Positions 7,351-13,783 are shown, counted from the first letter of the stretch. The stretch is DNA of 17,194 bases from Prevotella sp. CAG:732 (GCA_000436035.1 FR893246.1:1-17194); one strand, 5' to 3'. Made by a program: numbers and translations. Notes: generated by a model not told the origin, from the letters alone.

Positions 7351-7962
7351 TTGACTGCATTACTTTCTTCCAGCTATTTTGGTCCTGTGCAGTGGTATCA
7401 GAAACTGAACCGCTACGACGAGTGCTTGATAGAGCGTCATGAGAGCTTCATCAAGCAGACGTATCGCAACCGTATGATTATCGCCACTACGAATGGACCT
7501 CTCTCCCTCACCATCCCCACCAACCACGACACGTCGATGGCGATGAAGGACATCCGTATCTCCGACCATGCCAACTGGCGACACGTGCATTGGAATGCCC
7601 TCCTCTCGGCATACGGCGAGAGTCCTTTCTTCGAGTATTACCAGGACGACATCCGCCCTTTCTATGAGAAGAAATACGATTTCCTCTTCGACTTCAACAT
7701 GGAAATCATGGAGAAGATGATAGAGCTCCTCGACATTCGTCCGAACGTGAAGGTGACGGATGAGTACTTCCCGAAGAACACTCAACACTTTGATGTCGTG
7801 GACTTCCGTGATGCGATTCGTCCGAAGAAGCCGTTTCCTGACCCCGATTTCACACCGAAGCGATATTATCAGGTGTATGAGCAGAAGCACGGCTTCCTGC
7901 CCAATATGAGCATCCTCGACCTCCTCTTCAATGAGGGCAATGAGGCGATATTCCATCTCTAG
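7351..7962 (+). CDS. WbqC-like family protein
   Basis: The 203-residue protein matches the WbqC-like pattern: LLSSSYFGPVQWYQKLNRYD at the N-terminus, then SFIKQTYRNRMIIAT and LSLTIPT, with a tryptophan-rich W-R-H-V-H-W segment and FFEYYQDDIRPFYE. WbqC relatives occur in polysaccharide loci and beyond; the biochemical role is unknown. It is presumably cytoplasmic, with no signal peptide. The start is TTG at 7351, preceded by a very A/T-rich stretch (7318-7350) and by an in-frame stop at 7303. No in-frame ATG fits. It is the last gene of the dapB-lepB series and is followed by 343 bases without a gene. Confidence 0.82.
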   Translation: MTALLSSSYFGPVQWYQKLNRYDECLIERHESFIKQTYRNRMIIATTNGPLSLTIPTNHDTSMAMKDIRISDHANWRHVHWNALLSAYGESPFFEYYQDDIRPFYEKKYDFLFDFNMEIMEKMIELLDIRPNVKVTDEYFPKNTQHFDVVDFRDAIRPKKPFPDPDFTPKRYYQVYEQKHGFLPNMSILDLLFNEGNEAIFHL

Positions 7963-7995
7963 GAATACCGCCTCATTCTGTAATGTGATGATAGA

Positions 7996-8027
7996 AAACA
8001 ACTGTTACACTGTTACAACTGTTACAC
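7996..8027 (+). repeat. TGTTACA-unit repeat, copy 3
   Basis: It reads AAACAACTGTTACACTGTTA and then CAACTGTTACAC, 33 bases after the WbqC-like stop codon. The remaining gap up to 8203 has only a weak inverted pair, AGAGCC/GGCTCT at 8164-8169 and 8182-8187, and no gene. Confidence 0.75.
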
Positions 8028-8203
8028 GATTCGACTTTGTCTGAACGAGGTGCCATCCCAGCCAAACAGAAAATATGGAATGATATACCCGAAAATGAAA
8101 TGTTAACAGAAAAATTAACATTCTCTGTAAGTTACAGATATACAGATTGCAAGCTTTTTGAAAAGAGCCAAATGTTAAATGGGCTCTAAGCGCAAGGCGA
8201 AAT

Positions 8204-8234
8204 TTTGCGGTTTGGATTATTTTGATTACTTTTG
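8204..8234 (+). promoter_or_regulatory. Near-consensus promoter for the split hypothetical gene
   Basis: TTTG (8204-8207), 19 bases, then TACTTTTG (8227-8234): an excellent match to the Bacteroidota housekeeping promoter. The 5' leader of about 65 bases contains a 7-bp hairpin AAGCTCT/AGAGCTT (8260-8266 and 8273-8279) and an A-rich stretch before the ATG at 8306. Confidence 0.75.
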
Positions 8235-8305
8235 CAACCGATTAACCACATAGGCAATCAAGCTCTGCAAAAAGAGCTTATTAAAACACTAAACAAATTA
8301 ATATT

Positions 8306-8605
8306 ATGTTACAGTTACAATCTTTTGATGACTGCAAGCAGCTCAGCGGCTCCGTCATCGCAATGAACCCAAGTCGTAATGGCAACAAAGGTGCCATCTA
8401 CAGTTACAATCTCGACTCCTACAAGGAGCTGACTCGCCAGGCTTGTCTCTTGCGCTACATCTGCAATAGCGAGGCGGCTTGGATCAAGGAGGTCATCCTC
8501 ACCTTTGGCGAGGACGAGCAGAAGGCTTTCGCCACCGTGGAGAGCGCCAGCAAGGTGAACCAAAGTGGATTGCAAGAAGGCACGCCAGTTGGCAGAGCGA
8601 CTTGA
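8306..8605 (+). CDS. Hypothetical protein, 5' part of a probably frameshifted gene
   Basis: I do not recognise this protein. The first 86 codons (MLQLQSFDDCKQLSGSVIAM onward) read as convincing coding sequence with codon use like the neighbours. The last 13 residues (SGLQEGTPVGRAT) look like out-of-frame sequence. From 8565 the neighbouring +1 frame takes over with equally good coding quality. Skipping one A in CAA-A-GTG (8561-8567) joins the two into a 205-residue protein (8306-8924). The gene therefore carries either a real frameshift mutation, a sequencing error, or a translational frameshift. It follows a near-consensus promoter and has no signal peptide or membrane segment. Two overlapping genes are the alternative. 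Confidence 0.65.
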   Translation: MLQLQSFDDCKQLSGSVIAMNPSRNGNKGAIYSYNLDSYKELTRQACLLRYICNSEAAWIKEVILTFGEDEQKAFATVESASKVNQSGLQEGTPVGRAT

Positions 8606-8924
8606 AGGCGAGATCATGGAGACCGCCCTGCTTGCCGACAACAAGGCTTATGCCGAGTTTGCCAAGCGAGCTTTGGCGAATGGTTATCGCAAGGCGATGG
8701 TGCTCTACCTGGCGAATGGCGAGAAGTGGGAGAAGGCGATAGATAGCGATCGTCGCTTGGTGAACCACTCCGGTCCTAGCAATCTGCTTGCCTTCGTGCC
8801 CGACACCTTCTCGCTGGTGGACATCCAGGCTGTGTATCAGATGCAAGGCAAGAAGGGTAGGCTCACAGCTCTGCTGGCGATGTGGGCGAAGCGTGGACAC
8901 TACGGCACGCCAATGGCAGCATAA
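8565..8924 (+). CDS. Hypothetical protein, 3' part of the same split gene
   Basis: This frame is open from the TGA at 8556 to TAA at 8922. Read from GTG 8565 it gives 119 residues beginning VDCKKARQLAERLEGEIMET; read from the first ATG (8616) it gives 102. The region before the ATG is already helix-like and charged (ARQLAERLEGE), so I infer it continues the 8306 frame. The C-terminal half is rich in Ala, Leu and Lys and looks helical (YAEFAKRALANGYRKAMVLY), with no known motif. The final codons (GHYGTPMAA) are partly duplicated just downstream at 8934-8958. A strong terminator follows at 8967. Confidence 0.65.
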   Translation: MDCKKARQLAERLEGEIMETALLADNKAYAEFAKRALANGYRKAMVLYLANGEKWEKAIDSDRRLVNHSGPSNLLAFVPDTFSLVDIQAVYQMQGKKGRLTALLAMWAKRGHYGTPMAA

Positions 8925-8966
8925 ATCAAGTATGGACACTATACCAATGGCGGCATAAGATAAAGG

Positions 8967-9000
8967 AAGGGGGAGTGCTTGCATGGCATTCCCCCTTTTT
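8967..9000 (+). terminator. Intrinsic terminator of the split gene
   Basis: AGGGGGAGTGC (8968-8978) pairs with GCATTCCCCCT (8986-8996) with one G-T pair around a 7-base loop, followed by TTTT. It lies 43 bases after the stop codon. Confidence 0.88.
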
Positions 9001-9051
9001 CTTGACCTTCATCAAGAAATGAGGCTTTATCGAAAGAAAGTTCTTAAATTA

Positions 9052-9083
9052 TTTGTGTGCGCACACAAAAAGCATTACCTTTG
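9052..9083 (+). promoter_or_regulatory. Promoter with an 18-bp palindromic operator in its spacer
   Basis: TTTG (9052-9055), 20 bases, then TACCTTTG (9076-9083) is a near-consensus promoter. The perfect palindrome TTTGTGTGCGCACACAAA (9052-9069) covers the -33 box and most of the spacer. A dimeric repressor bound there would block RNA polymerase. Transcription would start near 9090 and read into the two miniprotein genes. Confidence 0.75.
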
Positions 9084-9127
9084 CACTCGAAATAAAGAAA
9101 GTAAGGATAAAAGATTAGTAAAAAGGA

Positions 9128-9170
9128 TAACTGAAAAGATTGATTCAGGTAACTGAAAAGATTGATTAGG
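9128..9170 (+). repeat. Tandem 22-bp repeat in the miniprotein leader
   Basis: TAACTGAAAAGATTGATTCAGG (given here as TAACTGAAAAGATTG plus ATTCAGG) at 9128-9149 is followed at once by a copy lacking one C (9150-9170). It lies in the untranslated leader. The flanks repeat related A-rich motifs such as AAAAGATTAG. Confidence 0.8.
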
Positions 9171-9193
9171 TATTAAAAGAAAGGAAAAAGATT

Positions 9194-9286
9194 ATGATGA
9201 CATTTGGGATAATGACAGTAGCAGTTGTAGCATTTGCAGTGATCGCTTTCGCAGGTATAAACCTCGGAATCAACGCTTGCAAATAA
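9194..9286 (+). CDS. 30-residue single-span membrane miniprotein
   Basis: I do not recognise a family. The protein starts MMTFGIMTVAVVAFAVIAFA and ends GINLGINACK. About 20 hydrophobic residues can span the membrane once, followed by a short tail with Cys29 and a terminal Lys. Support for a real gene: a near-consensus promoter upstream with nothing else to express, an A-rich leader (AAGGAAAAAGATT immediately before ATG), a second gene of the same design 164 bases downstream, and a terminator after that. The start could be either of the two adjacent ATGs. Possible roles are a small subunit of a membrane complex or a hydrophobic toxin-like peptide; both are guesses. The long reading frame on the opposite strand here has no such signals. 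Confidence 0.6.
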   Translation: MMTFGIMTVAVVAFAVIAFAGINLGINACK

Positions 9287-9450
9287 GCTGCAAGGCTTCT
9301 CGGAAGAGAAAGCATAGAGGCCCTTGAAGGGGCAAGGAAATAAAGTCGGCTTCTACGTGTTGAGGCTTGTGTCTCCTCGCTGAGGCTTACGATATACAAG
9401 GAAAAAGATTTAAGGATAACAGATTTAATAATTAGAGAAAGGAACAAGTT

Positions 9451-9540
9451 ATGTTAGTATTAGTAATGGTTTTCGCTGTAGTAGCAGCATGTATCGCCCA
9501 GGCAGTATCAGTCAACAACAAGTTGTGCATGGGCAAGTAA
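9451..9540 (+). CDS. 29-residue single-span membrane miniprotein, paralogue-like
   Basis: The sequence starts MLVLVMVFAVVAACIAQAVS and ends VNNKLCMGK. As in the upstream miniprotein, one hydrophobic span is followed by a short polar tail with Asn, Cys and a terminal Lys, although overall identity is low. The ATG follows an A-rich leader (GAGAAAGGAACAAGTT). A 13-base block, AAGGAAAAAGATT, occurs both just before the first miniprotein (9181-9193) and upstream of this one (9398-9410), which suggests duplication of a leader-plus-gene unit. No separate promoter is visible, so it is probably co-transcribed. The 164-base spacer between the two genes contains two TGAGGCTT copies and small inverted repeats but no gene. 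Confidence 0.58.
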   Translation: MLVLVMVFAVVAACIAQAVSVNNKLCMGK

Positions 9541-9580
9541 AATTGAAGAAACAGTTTTTAATTCAATAGGTAATATACGA

Positions 9581-9625
9581 GAAGGCAGTCGCCAAGGGAT
9601 TCCATATTCCCCAGCGATTGCCTTC
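9581..9625 (+). terminator. Hairpin terminator after the miniprotein pair
   Basis: GAAGGCAGTCGC (9581-9592) pairs with GCGATTGCCTTC (9614-9625) with one G-T pair. An inner GGGA/TCCC stem (9596-9599, 9608-9611) extends the structure. A short TTT tail follows. It lies 40 bases after the second stop codon. Confidence 0.75.
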
Positions 9626-9695
9626 TTTGCGTATTATTGCTTTTTGTCGCTCGCTTCCTCACCCTCTCTTTCCTTCTCCATTCTTTCATAGCTTC

Positions 9696-9722
9696 GTGTA
9701 ACACTGTAACAGTGTAACAGTT
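9696..9722 (-). repeat. TGTTACA-unit repeat, copy 4 (inverted)
   Basis: On the minus strand it reads AACTGTTACACTGTTACAGT and then GTTACAC, starting 10 bases after the M16 peptidase stop codon in the direction of that gene. Confidence 0.75.
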
Positions 9723-9732
9723 CGATTTAGCT

Positions 9733-10983
9733 TTACTTGAATATCAGCGTGGTGAGACGATGCTCATCGAATAGCTCCTGAGCGACGGCTTGCATCTGCT
9801 GGGCGGTGATGGCATCCACTTGCTCATAGAGGCGGTCCACGTTCTTCTCCCAGCCATAGTGAAGGAAGCTCTTGCCGAAGTCGAGGGCGAAGTTCTCTCG
9901 GTTGTCGCAAGCCACGCCTATCTGTCCCTTGATCTGTTTCTTGGCAGCACGCAGTTGGGCATCGGAGAGAGGCTTCTCCATAAACTTATCCAACTCCTTG
10001 CGTACCAAGCGGAGGCAGCGCTTCACATCGTGCTCGTCACAACCGAAATAGATGCTCCAAGTGCCCGTGTCGCCATAAGCCACCATCGTGCTCTCCACGG
10101 TATATACGAGTCCGTTGTGCTCACGGAGGGCGAGGTTGAGCTTGGCATTCATGCCGGGACCGCCGAGGATGTTGTTCAGGAGATAGAGCGGCATGCGGCG
10201 GTCGTCATGCACATCGTAGGCCTGGGTGCCTATCATCACGTGGGCTTGATGGGTATGTTTCTCCATCACGATGGTTTGCCCTTTGGGGGAATTGGATTCT
10301 TCACCCTTCATCCTTTCTTCTTCACGGCTATTGAATTCTTCGTTCTTCACTCTTAACTCTTCACTTCCCACGCTCCTTTTCAAGAGCGTCACCAGCTTCT
10401 TGAAGTCGATGTCGCCGTAGGCGAAGAACACGGCGTTGTCGGGGCGATAGAGCTTTCGGGTGAATCGCAAGGCATCCTCGGTCGTGAACTGGCGCACTTG
10501 TTCCGCAGTACCCAAGATGTTGTGCCCCAGGGAATTTCCCTTGAAGAGGATGTTCTCAAACTCATCGTATATCAATTCAGCTGGCGAGTCGTTGTAGCTC
10601 TCGATTTCATCGCAGATGACCTCCACCTCCTTGTCGATTTCCGCTTGCGGATAGACGGAGTGGAACACGATGTCGGAAAGCAGATTCACTGCCCTGGCGA
10701 TGTGCTCCTTCAGGATGGCAGAATAATATACGGTGCCCTCCTTGTTGGTGTAGGCATTGAGGTCGCCGCCCACGCTCTCCAGGCAGTTGAGAATGTGCCA
10801 CGCCTTGCGTCGCTCAGTGCCCTTGAAGGTGACGTGCTCGCAGAAATGGGCGAGTCCTTCTTCGCCAGGTTCCTCATTGCGGGTGCCGGCGTTTATCTGA
10901 TAACCGCAATATACTACCTTGCTGTCGGAAGGCAGATGGATGATGCGGAGTCCGTTGTCGAGTGTATATGTATTGTATTTCAT
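9733..10983 (-). CDS. M16 family zinc metallopeptidase
   Basis: M16 (pitrilysin/processing-peptidase type) enzymes degrade peptides in a closed chamber. The 416-residue protein has the inverted zinc motif HFCEH (His46, Glu49, His50) with the third ligand most likely Glu126 in ICDEIESYNDSP. The C-terminal half has LREHNGLVYTVES, the Arg/Tyr substrate-binding motif. Both domains are present, so this looks like a single-chain half-size member working as a dimer. No signal peptide is seen, so it is probably cytoplasmic. Between the domains is a charged, low-complexity linker (EELRVKNEEFNSREEERMKG) encoded by a dispersed repeat. I start at the ATG at 10983, about 12 bases after the predicted transcription start. 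The gene diverges from the pfkB kinase gene. Confidence 0.92.
   Translation of the reverse strand: MKYNTYTLDNGLRIIHLPSDSKVVYCGYQINAGTRNEEPGEEGLAHFCEHVTFKGTERRKAWHILNCLESVGGDLNAYTNKEGTVYYSAILKEHIARAVNLLSDIVFHSVYPQAEIDKEVEVICDEIESYNDSPAELIYDEFENILFKGNSLGHNILGTAEQVRQFTTEDALRFTRKLYRPDNAVFFAYGDIDFKKLVTLLKRSVGSEELRVKNEEFNSREEERMKGEESNSPKGQTIVMEKHTHQAHVMIGTQAYDVHDDRRMPLYLLNNILGGPGMNAKLNLALREHNGLVYTVESTMVAYGDTGTWSIYFGCDEHDVKRCLRLVRKELDKFMEKPLSDAQLRAAKKQIKGQIGVACDNRENFALDFGKSFLHYGWEKNVDRLYEQVDAITAQQMQAVAQELFDEHRLTTLIFK
10289..10368 (-). repeat. GAAGAG-type repeat encoding an interdomain linker
   Basis: The minus-strand sequence has iterated GAAGAGT/GTGAAGAA units in frame within the M16 gene, encoding about 26 mostly charged residues. 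The block at 10333-10359 matches the repeat at 3872-3898 in 23 of 27 positions. The insertion lies between the two peptidase domains, where it is least likely to disrupt folding. Confidence 0.6.
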
Positions 10984-11001
10984 CTTTTCAATATTTTTAG
11001 G

Positions 11002-11031
11002 CAAAGGTACAACTATTTGTTTAGATAGCAA
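11002..11031 (-). promoter_or_regulatory. Promoter of the M16 peptidase gene
   Basis: On the minus strand TTG (11031-11029), 19 bases, TACCTTTG (11009-11002). Transcription would start near 10995, leaving a very short leader before the ATG at 10983. Confidence 0.72.
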
Positions 11032-11155
11032 CCAAAAATGAGAAATTTGTTCAGAGCGTTGAACAAATACGGAAGTTTTTACATCGCTTTCTTTATCTTA
11101 AGTTCCTTTCCTCTCTCTTCATTTTGTAAAAAAGATAAAAAATGAGGCTTTCTTT

Positions 11156-11185
11156 TTGTGTTGTCACAGAATTCTGCTATCTTTG
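11156..11185 (+). promoter_or_regulatory. Promoter of the pfkB-kinase operon
   Basis: TTTTTG (its last TTG at 11156-11158), 19 bases, TATCTTTG (11178-11185). It matches the Bacteroidota pattern well and leaves a leader of about 106 bases before the ATG at 11298. It is back to back with the M16 promoter. Confidence 0.72.
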
Positions 11186-11297
11186 CTCCCTATTAAGAGG
11201 AATTGCCTTTCTCTATGCTAATGAGAAAATCATCTCCTTGTTTTGGAAGTAAAATAGAAAGTGATAAACGATAAAATAAGAAACATCAGATAAACAA

Positions 11298-12236
11298 ATG
11301 CGCAAGGTAATAGGAATAGGAGAAACCGTGCTTGACATCATCTTCAAGGGCGGCAAGCCGATAGAGGCTGTACCGGGCGGCTCGTCATTCAATGCCCTCG
11401 TCTCGTTGGGACGTTCGGGCGTCAACGCCTCCTTCATCAGTGAGGCAGGCAACGACCGCATCGGAGAATACGTGATTCAGTTTTTGAGAGACAATGGCGT
11501 GGATGCTGACAACGTGAGCATCTTCCCTGACTCGAAGTCGCCTCTGTCGTTGGCTTTCCTCGATGACAACAACAATGCCGACTACATCTTCTACAAGGAT
11601 CATCCGCACGATCAACTGGAGTTTGCCACTCCCGACATCCAACCGAACGACATCGTGCTCTTCGGCTCCTTCTTCGCCCTCAACCCAGTGGTTCGTCCAC
11701 AGGTGGCAGGCTTTCTGGAGTATGCCAAGGAGCATGGAGCCATCCTCTATTATGACGTCAACTTCCGTGCTTCTCATCAGAACGACATCATGAAGATTAC
11801 GCCTAATCTGATAGAGAACCTGGAGTTTGCCGACTTCGTGCGTGGCAGCCATGAGGACTTCGGCATCCTCTACAAGAAGCCTGAGGCTGACAAGGTGTAT
11901 AATGCCGAGATCAGCTTCTACTGCAAGAAGTTTATCTGCACCCAGGGCGCAGAGCCAGTGGAGGTTCGTGCTGAGAATGGATTTGCCAAGAGCTATCCTT
12001 CGGAGAAGACCCGGACGGTGAGCACCATTGGCGCAGGCGACAACTTCAATGCTGGTTTCGTGTTCGGATTGATCAAGGACGGCATCACCCGTGAGGACAT
12101 CGACCGAGGACTGACCGAGGCGCAATGGGATAGCCTGCTGGCATCGGCACAGCAGTTCTCCAGCGAGTGCTGCAAGGACATCTACAACTATGTGTCGAAG
12201 GAATTCGGAGAGAAGAAGAAAAAAGAATTGAAATAA
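11298..12236 (+). CDS. PfkB-family carbohydrate kinase
   Basis: PfkB (ribokinase-like) enzymes phosphorylate sugars or nucleosides with ATP. The 312-residue protein has the N-terminal signature PGGSSFNALVSLGRSG (26-41), a lid region rich in Asp/Asn (about 85-100), and the C-terminal signature IGAGDNFNAGF with the catalytic base Asp248. The residue four before the GAGD motif, often Asp in DTxGAGD, is Ser here (VSTIGAGD). The substrate cannot be settled; fructokinase-like is the most usual annotation for such proteins. The tail is lysine-rich (EKKKKELK). Only 26 bases separate it from the flavodiiron gene, so the two are probably co-transcribed from the promoter at 11156-11185. Confidence 0.9.
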   Translation: MRKVIGIGETVLDIIFKGGKPIEAVPGGSSFNALVSLGRSGVNASFISEAGNDRIGEYVIQFLRDNGVDADNVSIFPDSKSPLSLAFLDDNNNADYIFYKDHPHDQLEFATPDIQPNDIVLFGSFFALNPVVRPQVAGFLEYAKEHGAILYYDVNFRASHQNDIMKITPNLIENLEFADFVRGSHEDFGILYKKPEADKVYNAEISFYCKKFICTQGAEPVEVRAENGFAKSYPSEKTRTVSTIGAGDNFNAGFVFGLIKDGITREDIDRGLTEAQWDSLLASAQQFSSECCKDIYNYVSKEFGEKKKKELK

Positions 12237-12262
12237 ATAGATGGGAATTTATAGAAGTAACT

Positions 12263-13447
12263 ATGACTGAGATTACAAACAAGATTTATTATGTAGGCGT
12301 GAACGATCGCAACAAGCATCGTTTCGAGGGCCTCTGGCCTTTGCCTAACGGAGTGAGCTACAACTCTTATATCATCGACGACGACAAGGTGGCACTGGTG
12401 GATACCGTGGAGGTGGACTTCTTCACCCAGTTCTTGGAGAACATCCACGAGGTCATCGGCGACCGTCCTATCGACTACCTCATCATCAACCACATGGAAC
12501 CCGACCACAGTGGATCCATCGCCCTCATCAAGAAGTATTATCCTAACATCAAGATTGTGGGCAACAAGAAGACGCTCGGTATGCTCCAGGGCTTCTATGG
12601 CGTAACCGACGATGTGGTGGAGGTGAAGAATGGTGAGACCTTGAACCTAGGCAACCATGAGCTGAGCTTCGTCCTCATCCCAATGGTTCACTGGCCAGAG
12701 ACGATGGTGACGCTCGATGCTGCTCACAAGGTGCTCTTCTCGGGCGATGCCTTCGGATGCTTCGGAGCCTTGAATGGTGGCATCATTGATACAGAAATCA
12801 ACTGCGAGACCTTCTGGTTGGAGATGGTGCGCTATTACTCCAATATCGTGGGCAAGTATGGCGTGCCTGTGCAGAATGCTTTGAAGAAGTTGGCTGGCGT
12901 GGAGTTGGATTACATCTGCTCTACCCACGGACCAGTATGGCATGAGCATATCGAGAAGGTCATCGGCATGTATGATAAGATGTCGAAGTATGAGACGGAG
13001 CCAGGCCTCGTCATCTGCTATGGCACGATGTATGGCAACACCGAGCGCATGGCTGAAATCATTGCCCGTGCGGCAAGCAAGGCTGGCGTGAAGAACATCG
13101 TAATGTACAACATCTCGAAGACTCACCACAGCTACATCCTGCGCGACATCTTCCGTTACAAGGGTCTCATCGTGGGTGCTCCAACCTATAATGCCGGTCT
13201 TTATCACGAGATGGAGGTTCTCCTCTCCGAGCTTGCCAATAAGGACGTCAAGAACCACCTCCTCGGTTGGTATGGTTCTCATTGCTGGGCAAGCAAGGCG
13301 GTAGCAAAGATCCAGGAGTGGAACGACACCAGATTGCACTACGAGGCTGTGGGTGAGCCTGTGGATATGAAGCAGGCGATTACGCCAGAGGTCAAGGCGC
13401 AATGCGAGGCATTGGGTAAGGCGATGGCGGAGAAGCTGCTCGGTTAA
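12263..13447 (+). CDS. Flavodiiron protein (FprA family A-type flavoprotein)
   Basis: Flavodiiron proteins reduce oxygen to water, or nitric oxide to nitrous oxide, and protect anaerobes. The 394-residue protein has a metallo-beta-lactamase-like diiron domain with HMEPDH (His77, Glu79, Asp81, His82), His143 in MVHWPETM, Asp162 in SGDAFG and His222 in STHGPVWH. All the expected metal ligands are visible. A flavodoxin domain follows from about 249, with the FMN phosphate loop GTMYGNTERMA and APTYNAG. There is no extra rubredoxin or reductase domain, so electrons must come from a separate partner. The ATG at 12263 is the natural start; upstream in-frame sequence lies inside the pfkB gene. It is likely to act as an oxygen-scavenging enzyme in this presumed anaerobe. 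Confidence 0.94.
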   Translation: MTEITNKIYYVGVNDRNKHRFEGLWPLPNGVSYNSYIIDDDKVALVDTVEVDFFTQFLENIHEVIGDRPIDYLIINHMEPDHSGSIALIKKYYPNIKIVGNKKTLGMLQGFYGVTDDVVEVKNGETLNLGNHELSFVLIPMVHWPETMVTLDAAHKVLFSGDAFGCFGALNGGIIDTEINCETFWLEMVRYYSNIVGKYGVPVQNALKKLAGVELDYICSTHGPVWHEHIEKVIGMYDKMSKYETEPGLVICYGTMYGNTERMAEIIARAASKAGVKNIVMYNISKTHHSYILRDIFRYKGLIVGAPTYNAGLYHEMEVLLSELANKDVKNHLLGWYGSHCWASKAVAKIQEWNDTRLHYEAVGEPVDMKQAITPEVKAQCEALGKAMAEKLLG

Positions 13448-13478
13448 TGAATTTGGACACAGATATTTTATGACTTTT

Positions 13479-13523
13479 AGGCACGGATTACGCTGATAAC
13501 ACGGTTCTGCGTAATCCGTGCCT
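13479..13523 (+). terminator. Long hairpin downstream of the flavodiiron gene
   Basis: AGGCACGGATTACGC (13479-13493) pairs perfectly over 15 bases with 13509-13523 around a 15-base loop, followed by TTATTTAT. GGCACGGATTACGC hairpins also recur as intergenic palindromes in related genomes, as far as I recall, so it may be both repeat and terminator. Confidence 0.75.
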
Positions 13524-13537
13524 TATTTATGATTCTG

Positions 13538-13566
13538 CAACAGTTGTAACAGTATAACAGTTGTTT
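13538..13566 (-). repeat. TGTTACA-unit repeat, copy 5 (inverted)
   Basis: On the minus strand: AAAACAACTGTTATACTGTT then ACAACTGTTG. It has two changes from the common pattern and lies just after the flavodiiron-gene hairpin. Confidence 0.7.
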
Positions 13567-13590
13567 TTCCGTCCTTTAACTGAAAATTTC

Positions 13591-13604
13591 TGTGTCATGA
13601 CACA
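13591..13604. promoter_or_regulatory. 14-bp perfect palindrome, possible operator
   Basis: TGTGTCATGACACA is perfectly self-complementary. No matching promoter boxes were found next to it, so its role is open. Confidence 0.35.
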
Positions 13605-13639
13605 AAAATATGGAATACATTGACGCACAATAAATATTT

Positions 13640-13666
13640 GGGGTGCGAGTAATCGCATCCCTTTTT
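13640..13666 (+). terminator. Intrinsic terminator with no obvious gene before it
   Basis: GGGGTGCGA (13640-13648), loop GTAA, TCGCATCCC (13653-13661), then TTTTT. The 9-bp stem has one G-T pair. It could end read-through from the flavodiiron operon or a short RNA beginning near the 13591 palindrome. Confidence 0.75.
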
Positions 13667-13775
13667 GACAGCTTTTCTCTCGTTTAGTTCTCTTTGTGCC
13701 CCCTCACAATTACTTTTTTCAATGTCCTCAGTAAAAAAGTGAGCGAAAACGATACAACTTTCCAATTATTTTCTT

Positions 13776-13783
13776 TACCTTTG
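13776..13783 (+). promoter_or_regulatory. -7 box opening the structured non-coding stretch
   Basis: TACCTTTG matches TAnnTTTG exactly. No clear -33 box lies 19-21 bases upstream. The predicted RNA starts near 13790 in ATCGGATACCGAT, a small hairpin. Confidence 0.45.

Noticed and set aside
7346..7353. TAATTTTG as a promoter -7 box for the WbqC-like gene
   Set aside because: It overlaps the start codon, so transcription would begin inside the gene; the A/T-rich context makes a chance match likely.
9128..9170. Tandem repeat considered as a CRISPR-like array
   Set aside because: Only two units, directly adjacent with no spacers, and no cas genes in the window.
9166..9447. A 93-residue hydrophobic frame on the minus strand across the miniprotein region
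   Set aside because: It is antisense to a promoter-terminator unit, has no promoter of its own, and its hydrophobic ends are the complement of A-rich leader sequence.
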